From Buxus sempervirens (taxonomy: Eukaryota; Streptophyta; Magnoliopsida; Buxales; Buxaceae): a stretch of DNA of 64,000 bases. Below the pieces are notes generated by a model. It did no database searches. It worked only from the letters and a program-made list of their open reading frames with translations, and had not been told where the DNA came from. A program made the translations under genes and the position numbers. The DNA is taken from positions 6,313,888 to 6,377,887 of the forward strand of contig OX387186.1 in the NCBI GenBank assembly GCA_947561395.2, read 5' to 3'. Positions 21,760 through 34,337 of the stretch are shown here, piece after piece. How positions within the stretch are numbered: position 1 is the first letter of the stretch; each line of letters opens with the position of its first letter.

Positions 21760-24579
21760 TAAGTATTATTTTATGGGATCTAAAGTTGGAGGTGGTGACC
21801 ACTGGAGCAGCTGCCCAAAAAGGAGCATGATGACACCTATGATGGGTCGGAAGAAAAAGAGTTCCCATGGCTTTCCCATTTGGAATGATTATCCCATAAT
21901 TTGTTCAGATTTTGTTGAGTTTTCTACATTCTACGCTACTCCCTTTAACCAAATCTAAATACCAATTGCAACAAACCGCTCAAATCAATAAGAAAGCCAC
22001 TCCGTTAACTTTGAAGGGCTAGATGAAATTCCCATAGTATTTAAAAACAGGATTGGTATTTCTGTTCATGATTAATGATACGGACATCTAGGGTTGCAAA
22101 TACAAATGAAAAGCGTTTCAGTATCCACAAAAGAACTTTATCAAATGCCTTGCTGCACACAGAAAGCCTGAAATCACCTCGCAGGTCCTTTATCTCGAGT
22201 TCTCTTTTTCTTTTTCCTTGGATCGCTTTTGGAAATAACACCGAAGAGTGAAGAGAAAATTAGAAAAAAGACAAGAAAATACTGATCAGAATATAACCTG
22301 ATCTTCCGATCTGTACATTTAGACATCTTCATGGAATGTCGGTCTTTATTTCTAATTCCCTTTCCAGTGATAGCTTAAATCAGACGGTTCTGTGCAAGCA
22401 ATCATTTGAATCTTTTGTTCGATCACACTCAGTGATGACCTTCTTCTTCCCTTTTTTAATTTTTTTTTTCTGCAGTTAATAGACCCACTTCACTTGATTA
22501 TCTTTAGATCAAGAAACAAACTTATTTACACCAATTTACAATAAATATAATAGTTACTGTGTTTTGCAGAGCAGTATACTTCATGCTCGACCTTCTTATA
22601 GGTCAATATTGCAAAACGTTCGATTGGTGGGGAATATGGAGAAGGTTGACATCAAGAACACTGTTTGAACTTCTGTTCTTCTTCGTTCTATATGTTAAAC
22701 CAATTCCATTTGCATGCAATTTAATATCGGCAACACAATCATGAGCCACCAACTGGATGATTTATCAGGCTGATCATCCACCATAGTGAGGTGGAGCATA
22801 ATAAAAACACACTTCTCGTTCATCATATGGTAATAATAATACGAGAAAAGAAGAGAACAGGTTAAAGGAAAGAGAACTGATAAAGGCAGTGAATTTTTAG
22901 AAATCTGAGTATAGCCATCTCCTTGTAAAATCTGAGTATAGTCATCTCCTCGTTTTCCCTGTAATCTTAATCATAATCTAATTGATGTTTCATAGAGGAA
23001 CTTCACTTTCTTATTTTCTTTAGTATATAAATTTTGGAGTTTTGCTGTTGTACTATGGTGGTCCAAGAATATTCTCCCCCCTCCAACACACTCAAATGCT
23101 TCAACTTTCAAGGTTTATGAGATTCCCTTACAACTACTGCACTTGATTAATGAGCCTCAATGACATAAATTAAAATAAGGTTTCTCTCTCATAAACCTCT
23201 TTTTCATTAACTTTATCTCTTTTTGGTAGCTTTTCAGAATTGTAAATAAAGTGATGGTACATCATTATATATTATGGAGGCATCTAATGAACAGAAGGAT
23301 TCGGAAAAAAGCAGAAGATTTGCCATATTAATAATCTGCTTCTTAGGTTGAACTTTAGAGGGAGGACAGGTTATTTTATAGGACCTATGTTTTGGTGTTA
23401 CCCCAACAAATCTCCAAAAGCATTTTGAAAATTGGATTCAGGTGTTGGGGATTACACATTCTCTTCCTAAAGGAGCCTCGTTTTTTGTACATTCGAGATT
23501 CTGGGGGACCTTTAATTCAATTTTGGCTTCTTAGGAGGTTTCAAAGTTCAGACAAACTCAAAAACTTCAAACCTTATAGTATTGCATACGAGTGCATGGC
23601 ATTAAAAAAAAAGAAATATGATACTGTCTCTAAATTCACAAATTCAAGAATGGTGCAGTGGCCATTTCATCAGTTAATCTATCGAATGATCACGAGATTA
23701 TGGGTTTAGTAATGACTCGATCCGTAATTTGCTTATTTACTGATATTATGATTCCAGGATCACTATCAAGGATTAGAGTACTAAATCCCCACCAATTTTT
23801 ATTTTTATTTTTATTATGTGTAAGTACCGATCCCAAAGAGAGAGTAGATTCGGATCACAGAAGCTATTAAACAAATGCACATGCTTTAATTCTTTTAACA
23901 AATGGGTTCATTTTAGGTATCTCGGAACTTTTAATGTAGATATGAATATGAATTCTTCTTCATTAATATTTTGGTTACCTTTTCTCTAACAAAAGAATAT
24001 GGGGAGGTCGTCTTCTTCGTATACGATTGCACGTTTGGATGTGATTGCAGTGTGTATTATTCATTAATATCTTCAATTTGGAGGTATGTGTTGCATGTAT
24101 ATATCTGTGCATTACTAGTGCATAATAATGGAGTCAAGTCACACAAGATTGACCGAGTCAATACCTCTTTTTCTCTCTCCTCTCTTATAGAAGGACGGTC
24201 AAATTAAGATATGTTGTGGAAGTAGCCATCATTTGTAAGTGCGACTATATAATAATAAAAATTAAATCAATCATGCATTGCCCTCGGAGAAGATAAAGGA
24301 TTAATTCTCTTTTTGGATTTGAAAGCAAAGCTAAAAGAACAACCATTCTCTATGTGTATCAGAGGAAAAGGAGACCATAGGCTCACTATTGCCTTTATAG
24401 AAGAAGGTATACATAGAGGCCATGGAATCCAGTTAAAGGAGAGTGAGTGAGGCTTCTAGCCCATAATCTCTTTTATTTGTGGAGTAAGTGCTTAGTAAAG
24501 GCTATATATACTACACCATGCATGGCTGCTAAGTGTTTCAAAGGTTGAAAATGCTAACAAATCTTTGGACTACTAGAAA
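21760..24579. other. Gene-free region
   Basis: Only short random frames are present. No transposon ends, no domain and no structured repeat were recognised. The 22890-22950 stretch has a short tandem repeat (AAATCTGAGTATAG, twice). Confidence 0.45.
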
Positions 24580-25153
24580 TTTTTTTTTTTGATAACCAAA
24601 AGAAAATTTCATTACTAATAGAGGCGTACATAAGGAGCCTCCCGCATCTCATCAAAGATGAAATTAATGAGAATGGGAGGGGGGGAAGTAATCCATAAAC
24701 AAGAAAATCTATCAAGAGCAAAGTTGGCTAAACAATCAGCCGGTTGGTTTCCTTCTCTAAAGACATGTAAGAACTTAACAACCTGAAACTGGACACACAA
24801 GGACTGAACTAAAGCAATTAAATTTCTGATCTTCCACGGACCAGAAACAGGAGCAGCAGCTAGAAGATTCACGATTACCTGGGAATCTCCTTCAAAACAG
24901 ACACACTGAAAGCCCAAAGCGATAGCAAGCCTAACAGCCTCCAAAACAGCACATGCTTCAACTTGAATACTAGAAGATGCTTCCACAACTAATGCAAAAG
25001 CAGCTATAAACCTTCCTGAAGCATCTCTAGCTATACCTCCAATTGAAGCCCTTTGTGTAGATTGACGGAAGGCACTGTCAAAATTGATCTTGACACAAGG
25101 TGGTTCTGGTTTTTTCCATATAAACTCAATGCACTGCCTATCTTTTAACCTTT

Positions 25154-26385
25154 GGCCCCGATTGGTTCAATGAATTGGAATTGGAATTAAGAATTATAAT
25201 TCCAATTCTAATTCATCAAGAATTGGAATTAGGTAGAATTTAAAATTATTGTGATTGGATGGCAAGAGAATTAAAATTTGGAATTACAATTCTATGAAGA
25301 ATTGATTTCAAATCCAATTCCACTGATTGGATGAACTTATGAAGAATTGATTTGTATCATTCCCATGTTAATAATAACACAAATGACTGATTATCATGAC
25401 ATATGAATTCCAATAATCCATTCTCTGCAACCAAAACCAAAACAACACTACTGGGTTTTAATAATATTTTTGTCTTAATCAGGTCCTCCATGTAAGTCCA
25501 AGACCAGACGATTATGATCAACTCGATAGGTCAAAGCAAGTGGAAACAAAAGAGAGAAAAATATAAAAGGAGAGAGAGGAAACAAAAGAGATAGAGAGAC
25601 GAGAGAGAGAGAGAGAGGAGAGAAGAAAGGAGAAGATACGTACTAGTCCCTACAACACCAGCGAGGAAGAGGAGAACGAGATTTGGTAGCTTCGCAACAC
25701 TAGCGAGGAAGAGGAGAATGAGATTTGGTAGTTTCTTTATCGGTAGAGCTGGAAAAGGGTTGGTTTGGGTCGGGTCATAATCGGGTTGGGGGTTAATTGG
25801 GTCGGGTTAAACTAAATTAAGGCGGGTTGGAAAACCCCCCAACCCAAACCCAACCCGCCAACTCGTTTATTATTATTTTTTATTTTTATTTTTCAAAAAA
25901 TATGATTAAAATAGGGTTGGGGGTTAATTGGATCGGGTTGTACCGTGTTTGGGTCGGATTATGGGTTAATCGGGTCAGGACATGACACTTTTGTCGCTTT
26001 TTTTTAAAAATTGGGTTACTCTTCGGGTTGCCGGGTCATAATCGGGTTGACCCGATTATTAGCGGGTTGGGGAAACCCCAACCCAATTAATAAACGGGTC
26101 AACCCAAACCCGTTTAACTCGTGTCGGGTCAGATCGCATTTTGCTAGCTCTATTTGTCGAGCATATATCGTGCTTCTAATTCTCTGCCTCGTATCCCCAA
26201 TTCTTCTCGATTTAGTAGGGAATTAGGTAACTTCAAAAATAGCCTATAAACTAATTCTATGGAATTGGGCCTTAATTCCAATTCGAAATTCCAAATATTT
26301 AACCAATCAAAAGAATTGGAATTGAGAACCCAATTCCAATTCTTACCCCAATTCCAACCCCTGATTCCACAAACCAATCGGGCCC
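25154..26385. mobile_element. Non-autonomous DNA transposon inside the LINE
   Basis: The ends read GGCCCCGATTGGTT and, on the other strand, GGGCCCGATTGGTT, followed by AATTGGAATTGG-rich subterminal repeats on both sides. TTT flanks both ends, a possible 3-bp duplication as in PIF/Harbinger or CACTA elements. LINE sequence resumes on both sides. It encodes no transposase and carries a second element at 25744-26152. Confidence 0.7.
25744..26152. mobile_element. hAT-like MITE nested in the DNA element
   Basis: The ends are TAGAGCTGGAAAA and, inverted, TAGAGCTAGCAAA, with flanks TTTATCGG and TTTGTCGA (six of eight bases equal), as expected for a decayed 8-bp hAT duplication. The interior is built of GGGTCGGGTTNNGGGTTAA-like runs and their complements. 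Confidence 0.6.
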
Positions 26386-29300
26386 TTTGTGTTCTTTCCT
26401 TATCAAGGAAGATCGAGTCCTCTTGAAGTTTCAGCAAGTAGCTACAAGTCCTCTCCACCGAAGGAACATAACCATCAAAAATAACACCGTTTCTTTCCTT
26501 CCAAGTTGCCCAAACAAAATTAACAACCTAGGAAATAAGAAAACTTGTGTTAACATTAGACAAATTCTGAGAAGTTGGCCTAGATATAAGAGTAAACAGT
26601 CACCGCTGGAAGCATGAAGTAGGTCCATGAATTTGGGTAGAACCGCCAATCCCCTTAAGCCAAACAGCCAGGGAAAATGGGCAACTCAACAACAGGTGTT
26701 CAAGACTTTCTCCCGCTTCGTGGCACAACGGACACTCCGCATCAAAACCTCCTATTCTGGCATTAAGTAACTCAGCAGTTGACACTCCATTTCTTAAACA
26801 CTTCCACATAAATAACTTCAATCTGTTTGGACAAGGAACATGCCATATTTTTAACCATGCAAGATCAGTACTCAACTCATCAAACCTAGTAATCAACCTG
26901 TATGCCGACGCCACTGTAAATTTACCAGAAGCAGAACTCGCCCAATATCGGGTATCAGCACTATTAACAGGGTCTCTAACAATTGCCAATATTTTGCTAA
27001 CCATTTCGGGCTCCCAAAAGTAGGTTAACAAATCAACCTTCCACTCACCAGATTCTTGATCAATCAGCTGACAAACCTTCGTGATGTTAAACTGCTCTTG
27101 GTTCTTTTGAATCTGAATTGTTGTTGGGACTGAGAGGATCCACTTATCCTCTATGATGAGGATATCCTCCCCCGATCCAACTGCCCAACTGCTGCCTTGT
27201 CTAATCCACTTCTTTAGCCCATGCAATTGTTTCCACCCATATGATTGGCTAGTCCTGCAAGGAGCCGACATAAAATCAGTATGTGGGAAGTATTTATCCT
27301 TCATTATCATACCCCAATAACTGTTATGTTCATTTGTGAGTTGCCATGCAGCTTTGAGAACAAGTGCATTATTCATCTCCAGGGACCTCTTCACATTTAG
27401 ACCTACGAACCTCCATGGGTGCGTTATGTTTTCCCAACAAACAGTATGGAAACCTGATTGCTACATCCCCTTTCTCCAGAAGAATAGCCTTGCCATCTGA
27501 TCGATTTTGTTGGTAACCTCTTTAGGAAGACAAAAACAATTCATGTAATGCAGTGGCTGCGCACTCAATACTGCCTAGATAAGGGTGAGTCTACCCATTT
27601 GGGATAACATGAGCACTTTCCAACCAGCCAATCTATTTCTCATTTTCGCCAACAACTCTTCACAGGCCTTGGCTCTAATCTTCCTACCAACACTTGGCAT
27701 TCCCAGATAGTTTTTTCCACCCTGCTTTCGAGCAACATTTAGAATTTTGTGAATTTGGCCTCATCTCATCCTAGATGTAGACTTGCTAAACTGAAGATAG
27801 GATTTACTACTATTTATTTCTTGACCCGATTCCACACAATACCTATTCAGGATTCTTGATAAAGCATGAGCCTCTCTTTCCGATGTAAAACCATATAAAT
27901 TAACATCGTCTGCGTACATCAAATGAGAAATATGCATACCTCCAGTCCTTAACCTTATCCCAGTGAACCTCCCATCCAACTCCGCTCTATTTATAGCACA
28001 TGACAACACTTGTTGACTTAAGATGAACAAATATGGGGAGAGAGGATCCCCCTGACGTAATCCTCTCTTGGCAAAAAATTTCCCCACAATAGCACGTACC
28101 GTTGAATAGGACACTATAAGATATAGAGTTCACACATTTCATAAAGTTTGTGAGTTCTTGGGTATGAGGGAAATATAGGTATGATTTAATTCCACAGGCA
28201 TAGTCCCCTCAGAAAAGAACTTCTATACAGTCTCTATAACCTCCCCACCCACAACATCCCAGAAAGAATGGTAAAAGACACCCTGAAAGCCATCAGGCCC
28301 AGGGCATTTGTAAGGGGCCATACCTTGCACTGTTGACCAAATTTCTATAGTCGAAGGAATTTGACACAAACTCTCATTCTGCTCATCTAAAATAGTGTGG
28401 GAAATCAGCCCAGGTAGCTCAATATCACACCAGTGGGGGGGGTTGAGAGTATGTTTCTATGAAATGAACTTCGACCAGCCTCTCCAATTCAGCTTTATTT
28501 GATATTTCCCTATTCTGTGCATCTTTCAATGAGTGTATAAAATTTTTCTGCCACGGGAATAAAGTGGACTGGTGAAAAAACTTGGTATTCCCATCTCCAA
28601 ATTTTAGCCATGAGATCCGGGACTTCTGAAACCATAATGTCTCAATTTGTTGTAGCACCTCAGCATATTCTATTTGAAGTCTTTTCTCCTCCTGGGCCAC
28701 AGCCTCATCAAATCTTCCATTACTAGTACCTTGTATCTTCTGAATTTTCGCAAAAAGATTCCTTTTACGCATCTGGATATCTCCCACTACTTCTTTATTC
28801 CACTATCTGAGGTCCCTAGACAGGGCAGATAATTTAGAACCAAGATTCCTATGATGTCCAGAATTTGAACCCTTTGACCACAATTCCCGAATAGTTTCAT
28901 GGCAGGTTGCTTCTTGAACCCAAAAAGCTTCAAACCTAAAGAGTTTCCTGCGAGCTCTATTTTCAAAAAGAAGGTCCACCACCAAGGGGCAGTGCTCGGA
29001 TGCAATTATAGGCTGAGAGATGACGATCGGGTGAAGAAACAAATTAAAAAACTCACTAGACCCAAAAACTCTATCAAACTTTTCTGAAATTCTTCTATGC
29101 CCTTGCTGCCCATTACACCATGTGAATCTTGGTCCTTTCATCGGCAATTCAAACAGTTGACATTCTTCAATTAATTCTCTGAATTTTTCTTTTTGACACC
29201 CATTAAGGGGAAGCCCTCCTCTCTTCTCGTTAACCTCAAGAATGGCATTAAAATCGCCCATCAGCATCCACGGTTGGTTGAATTGCCTTGAAATATCCTC

Positions 29301-30453
29301 AATAGCTTTCCATTGTTCGTACTGAATCTCTACCTTCGAGCTCACATGAACAATTACAATTACCCACGTTAATCCTTTAGTGGAAACTTGTACTACAATA
29401 GCCCAATCAAAAATATCCAGCACCAAAACATCCAGAACAGAATTCCACATAATGATAAATCCTTCTCTTCGATTAATAGCAGGTAAAATAAATGAATTTT
29501 TGAAGGACATTTTCGTCACCACTTCTTCCGCTAAGTGCTTAGAAGCAAAAGATTCGGACAAAAAAACCACATTTGGTTTGTGTTTCAAAAGTTGGTCTTT
29601 GAGATGAAGTTGAGTCGTGGCTTGACCAATGCCATGACAATTCCAACACAGCAATTTCATTGAGACTGAGGCTAGCATATATACTATGGCTCTATTAAAT
29701 ATTAGTCTATGCCATTAGAACATGTATGAAATGAGGCCACCTCCTTAACAAAGTGTACCAGCTTTTTCTCTGGTGCAAGTCCTTATATCTTTTTTCAAAA
29801 AGAAAGCACATTGAGCAATTAACCAACTTTTATTATGTTGTGTTTGGTTAGGTTAATACTTGTAACGCCCCGGATCCGTGTTGTTCATTAAAGATATAAC
29901 ACGTCTCACGGAGGTTAGGCAATGATCGTTAATCAATTTATGATCGCTGGATAATCATACATCTATAACCTGACAGAGTGCACATTTCCATTTATGCAAA
30001 ATTGTAACATTTAAACTGAACTGAAATCATATGGTTCATCCCCAATTTACTTTAATACATCTCAATTAATTCAAGTTCTCAAATTCGGAACAGATAACCT
30101 ACAAGTCTAAGGAAGGTAATAGTAGTCTTCCTCCCTATATGCCTCAGCAGGATCTACCCCAGTAATCGCCTCACCACGAGTATCTGAAAAAAATAGAACA
30201 ACAACAGAGTGAGATACGAATATCTCAGCGAGTAGCACATGCATGCAGAAATAGTTGAATCACATTTTAAAACTATGCATCGACAACACTACAATACGTT
30301 TAAACAACCAACATCAATTTCCCAAGTTCAAATCAAACAAATCACATCTCAGTTAAGTACAATAACACATCGATTGGTCAATGTCATGGCTATCGTTTAG
30401 TTGATAAATTAAACATGCCAAGTAGACACTCCACACCTCCATGTACACAGTTC

Positions 30454-30572
30454 CGGCCTACTCAGGGTTTCGGATACTCTGAAATGACGGCCTACTCAGG
30501 GTTTCGTCATCCAATGCAGGCCTACTCCCCGGGTTTCTGCATTGACAACCAGGCCTACTCAGGGTTTCTGGC
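30454..30572. repeat. Four GGCCTACTCAGGGTTTC-type tandem repeats
   Basis: The motif occurs at about 30454, 30489, 30519 and 30552, spaced about 30-35 bases, inside the LTR-like element. The third copy has CCCCGGG instead of AGGG. Confidence 0.75.
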
Positions 30573-31179
30573 TGCTCTACACCGGTCGTGGCAACACACA
30601 AGGCCATGCAATTCCAACAACCAACAATAACATCACATTACTAAGCTTAAACATCTGGATCCAGGACAAGCTAGACCAAAACAGTAAACATCGTATAATC
30701 TCAATTTCAATATCAAAACAAAACCATTCATTCCACATCATGTAAGAACTCATCACAATTCATCACATGTCCCTCTGGACCAAGCAGTACCTCAAGTACA
30801 TTCAGTATTTTCTCATTTCCGTAACACAAGTCATATGAAAGTAAAACTCAATCCATTCATACCAAAGAAAACCTTTCAATACGTATAAAGTTTCCAACAA
30901 GTGAAACCAGAAATACAAGAACTTCTCAATCAAAACAGTGTATAGAACAAGGAAAAGTAACTGGTAATTCTTACTAGTTTGGTGTCCGGCACAATACTCA
31001 TAAGTAACCTAAACTCAACTTAAAACTCATAAGATGTTCACAAATTTTTCCTCTATTAATTTCATAGGCAAAATGGTTTCCCAGGTTCCTAACCAAGTGA
31101 ATAGTGAAGTGGTTTAACCCCTAAGTAATGCAAATACTCTTGGTCAAATCAGAAATTCCATTTCGGTAAGCAAAATAGG

Positions 31180-31440
31180 TCTGCCGCTCACCTATTGAGG
31201 TGGGCGCGAGGTGAGCGCCGGTCGGCGGTGAAGAAAATGGGTAAAATCGACCTGCCGCTCACCCGATGCTAGGTGAGCGCGAGATGGGCGTGAGGTGGGC
31301 GCGAGATTCACGCGAGATGGGCGCCTCGTTTTCTACTTCGCGCGAGATGAGCGTGAGGTGGGCGCGAGCTCGGCGGTAGGTCGTTATTAACGGGGCGCCT
31401 ACCTCTGAGGTGAGCGCCGGTGAGCGCGAGGTGAGCGGAT
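31180..31440. repeat. GC-rich short-motif array
   Basis: GGTGAGCGCGAG, GGTGGGCGCGAG and GATGGGCG variants follow each other many times, with CTGCCGCTCACC inverted copies at the left side. It is strikingly GC- and CpG-rich in an AT-rich region and lies in the LTR-like element. Confidence 0.75.
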
Positions 31441-32549
31441 ACCCCCTGTGGTTTTCATTTCTCTGTTATTTTGAGATCTACATGACTGGCCGGTTTGTGA
31501 AGGTTTGTAACTACTCCAATACACTCCTAATACTCCCAGAAGACTTCCCAACCATATTTGGAATTAATCTAAACACTTTCATTTTCAATTATAAAATTAA
31601 ATCCGGAGACTCTGTTCATGTAACTTCCCAAAAACCAGAAAACCAGAAAAACTCATACTATCAGTTGATATATAAACCATGCATCAGAATAATCTCGAGA
31701 GAAACAGAAAACACAAATCCCAGTTGTAAATCAGTGCTACTCACCTGAGTGTGCTTATTTTCGAATGGTAAAACCTCGGCCGATCACTTCTCCGGCCACG
31801 CACGCGAATGAAAAATCTACCGAAACTAATCTTCTCGAGCAGAGAGAAATAATCCAATGAACTTCAGCTCCGAACTCCTTCTTCCAGCACTTGCGATTTA
31901 TGGTTCTTCACGAACAGAAGCCCTAGTCGCCACTCCAGCCGAAATCGCGAGTTCTCCTGATGTCCAGACTTAACGAAAATGTTTCCGTAAGTATACGCGT
32001 ATTTCGTTTAAAACTAAAAACCCTACTTTCCCTTATTTGCTCATTTAACACTTACCTTGCGAGATGTATACACCGGTGGATCAACCCTTTTAACCCCTTG
32101 ATCCTATGCATGCTCGCCCACCGAAGATACTACATGTTCAGCATCTATTCGCGTTAATAATCACATAACTATACTTTAATAATACCAATGATAATACTAC
32201 GATTTTTCGGAAAAATGGCTATATAACGCCTGTACATACGAGTATGGGCTAAGCCCTCAAACCACAAAATAACCTGATAAACACAGTTTATACATCAGAA
32301 TAAATAACTAAATAAATAAATAAATACTCACAAAATTCAGGGTCTTTTAATACTATGGAAATTTCTTTCACTTTCTTTGTCTGCATGCCCTTTGCTTAAT
32401 GGAAACAGTTTTGAGGGATTTCTAATTGAAAAGCGGTTGTTTTGAAACATACTTTTCTATGAGTGCAAATTTTCCACACAAGTTTCATCAAAAACTTCAT
32501 TTTATTTTCCTTTAGATTGGGATGACCAAAACACAACATTATACTTATT

Positions 32550-32632
32550 TTTGTGAAATTTTTAAGATAAGTACTATAATGTGGTTCACAACTTCACATA
32601 GTACTTATCTTAAAATTTTCACAAAAAAAAAT
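32550..32632. repeat. Fold-back hairpin
   Basis: Left arm TTTTGTGAAATTTTTAAGAT and following bases pair with right arm ending ATCTTAAAATTTTCACAAAA; the arms are about 35 bases with a loop of about 10 (TTCACAACTT). Confidence 0.7.
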
Positions 32633-32730
32633 TGTTCTTTTAAATCAACCTGGTTTGAGTAGTTCAAATATGGGTGGGGCTTGAATGAGCCAAGCGGATC
32701 TTACCTAATAACTTTACACACACACACACA

Positions 32731-33024
32731 TATATATAAAGCGAAGCGCTCCCTTGGGAAGCGTGCCTAAATTAATAGCCTTTTTCCCATATCACCCTTG
32801 AAATTACATGCCATAATATATTAATGTAGGGTTGTTAATGTCTTTTCTGCTCTTACCCACGTTGGATAATCAGTTACATTCCCCTGAAGCCATGAAAACG
32901 TCATGTAAGTGTTTCAATCCTACATTTTCTCTAACCACCTCCACTCAAAATCCCGATGATAATTATCTGTTTACATCCTTTTTTTTTTTTACGTACGTGT
33001 AGTACTGCACATGTACACTGCTAG
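32731..33024 (+). mobile_element. Helitron-like element, subfamily B, 5' end altered
   Basis: TATATATAAAGCGAAGCGCT followed by CCCTTGGGAAGCGTGCC is the subfamily B start; the usual TC terminus has been replaced by a (CA)n run. The 3' end is a hairpin (GTGTA ... TACAC) followed by CTAG and T. Confidence 0.6.
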
Positions 33025-33379
33025 TATATATGTTGATTTACATTTATAAATATATTCTTTTATATCAAACATATACATAATATTAGTGGCGTAGCCAAGA
33101 TTTGCATTTAGGGTGAGTGAAGTAAATCTTTGAAATAAAGATGAAGATGAAGGGGTTGTGATCAAAAGGATAGTGCGGGCAAATTAAAAATTTTAGGGGG
33201 TCAAAACTATATATATTTTAAGTAGGAAGTAGTTGTTTTTGTAATTTTAGAGTGCTCTATGCAACTCCACCCCTATATAATATGTGTTTATATTGCAAAA
33301 CTTTAATTCTTCCATAAATTTATTTTGAAGTTATTCATTCAAAATTATTATATATATTACACATGTAATTTTATATTTA

Positions 33380-33800
33380 CACCAGCCACGGACTACTGGA
33401 CACACAAATGGTATCATTGCTAGATTTGGGTCCAGTAATCTGTTTCTGATGTGGGATCGAGATGTCACAATCTCCCCCCCAAGGGCTGCACGTCCCCACA
33501 CAGTGGCCCTAGAAGCCTGCCAACCTCTCATGAGTCCGCCCTCATCGGTCCAACCACCTCCTACGGGCAATGCCAGGACCTACACCAACCACGGACTGAT
33601 AGACCCAAATCTAGCAATGATACCATTTGAAACAACCCAACACAGCAAGGTATTGTCTGCTTTGGACCTTAGCCTGCACGATTTTGTCCTCAAAAGGTGC
33701 CTCGCTAGTTAAAATGTTCTCCCTGGCTCTTATACCTTACTGAACATTCATCCGTTTCCGATGTGGGATCGGAATATCACACTAAATTACTTCATATGTG
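33380..33800 (-). mobile_element. TRIM-like repeat, copy 2, rearranged
   Basis: On the minus strand this repeats the motifs of 6905-7205 in the same order (CCCACATCGGAAACGGATGAA, GCAGACAATACC, CAAATGGTATCATTGC, then GTGTAGGTCCTGGC and GGACCGATGAGGGCGGACTC). The CGATCCCACATC box occurs twice, about 318 bases apart, as two LTR copies would. In addition GGACCCAAATCTAGCAATGA is present on both strands (about 33412 and 33602), so one part has been inverted. Confidence 0.55.
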
Positions 33801-34337
33801 TAGAACTAGAGAGACCTTGAAATGGAGTAGTTCACTTGAAATCCCAACGTTATCTAATAGAAATTAAATGCAAAACCGGAAAAAGTCTTTGTAAATTAAT
33901 TTTTTTATTTTTATATGTTAATTGACTACTTTCGCCCTCCCTAAACATTTTTTTTTTCAGACATAAAGTCAATTAGCAAGTGATAGCTTATTGAATAATT
34001 TTTGATAGCATGGTAATTTTAATCAAGAAAAAAAATTAGGTACAAAAGGTTGATAGCAAAGAGAAATTTTAATTTTTACTATTAGGAGTAGTAGATCAAA
34101 AGCTGCATTGATGTGATAGAAATTGGCCATCTAGGGAACTGCTTGGGCTGCTGGGCTTAAGGAAATGTGTAGAGTACATGGGCCGGGTCTATATTTTGGC
34201 AACGACGGAGCGGTCGATCTGGGTCTAATACAAAGAAGAGCTTATGTTAAGATCACGGCATCGCGTGCGTGCGTGCGTCTTCTTGTCCAACTCGGATCAC
34301 CGATCGTCTGCCCATTGACCAAATTCAAATTCAAGTT
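33800..34337. other. No gene recognised
   Basis: AT-rich DNA with one GCGTGCGTGCGTGCG microsatellite near 34264. No coding frame is supported. Confidence 0.45.

Larger units (their letters stand above)
24580..29690 (-). mobile_element. L1-type LINE, internally deleted and interrupted
   Basis: Read on the minus strand from 29678: an APE-type endonuclease (LLCWNCHGIG, LMGDFNAIL, SEHCPL; 29678-28803), a linker with SRISWLKFGDGNTKFFH (28787-28425), a reverse-transcriptase core with RGLRQGDPLSPYLFIL and MYADDV (28114-27761), a zinc-knuckle region (FMWKCLRNGVST, CPLCH...EHLLLSCPF; 27394-26600) and an RNase H-like domain (EACAVLEAVRLA, FEGDSQ, HVFREGNQPADCLANFALD; to 24615). A T-run at 24580-24592 is the poly(A) tail. 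Reading jumps from LIPKN straight to a region next to the core, so the first reverse-transcriptase blocks are deleted near 28130. ORF1 is missing. A 1.2-kb DNA element splits it at 25154-26385. Confidence 0.85.
29861..32346 (-). mobile_element. LTR-retrotransposon-derived element without coding capacity
   Basis: The left end TGTAACGCCCCGG (on the minus strand ...GGGGCGTTACA) is typical of plant gypsy LTRs. The right end lies near AAATTCAGGGTCTT. Both sides carry TTAATACT (29853-29860 and 32347-32354), a candidate 8-bp duplication, longer than the usual 4-6 bp. No gag or pol was found in about 2.5 kb, so this may be a long solo LTR or a LARD-like element. It holds two tandem arrays, listed separately. 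Confidence 0.5.

Noticed and set aside
30454..30572. CRISPR-like array
   Set aside because: Four irregular repeats in a plant LTR-like element, with variable spacing and no unique spacers of constant length.
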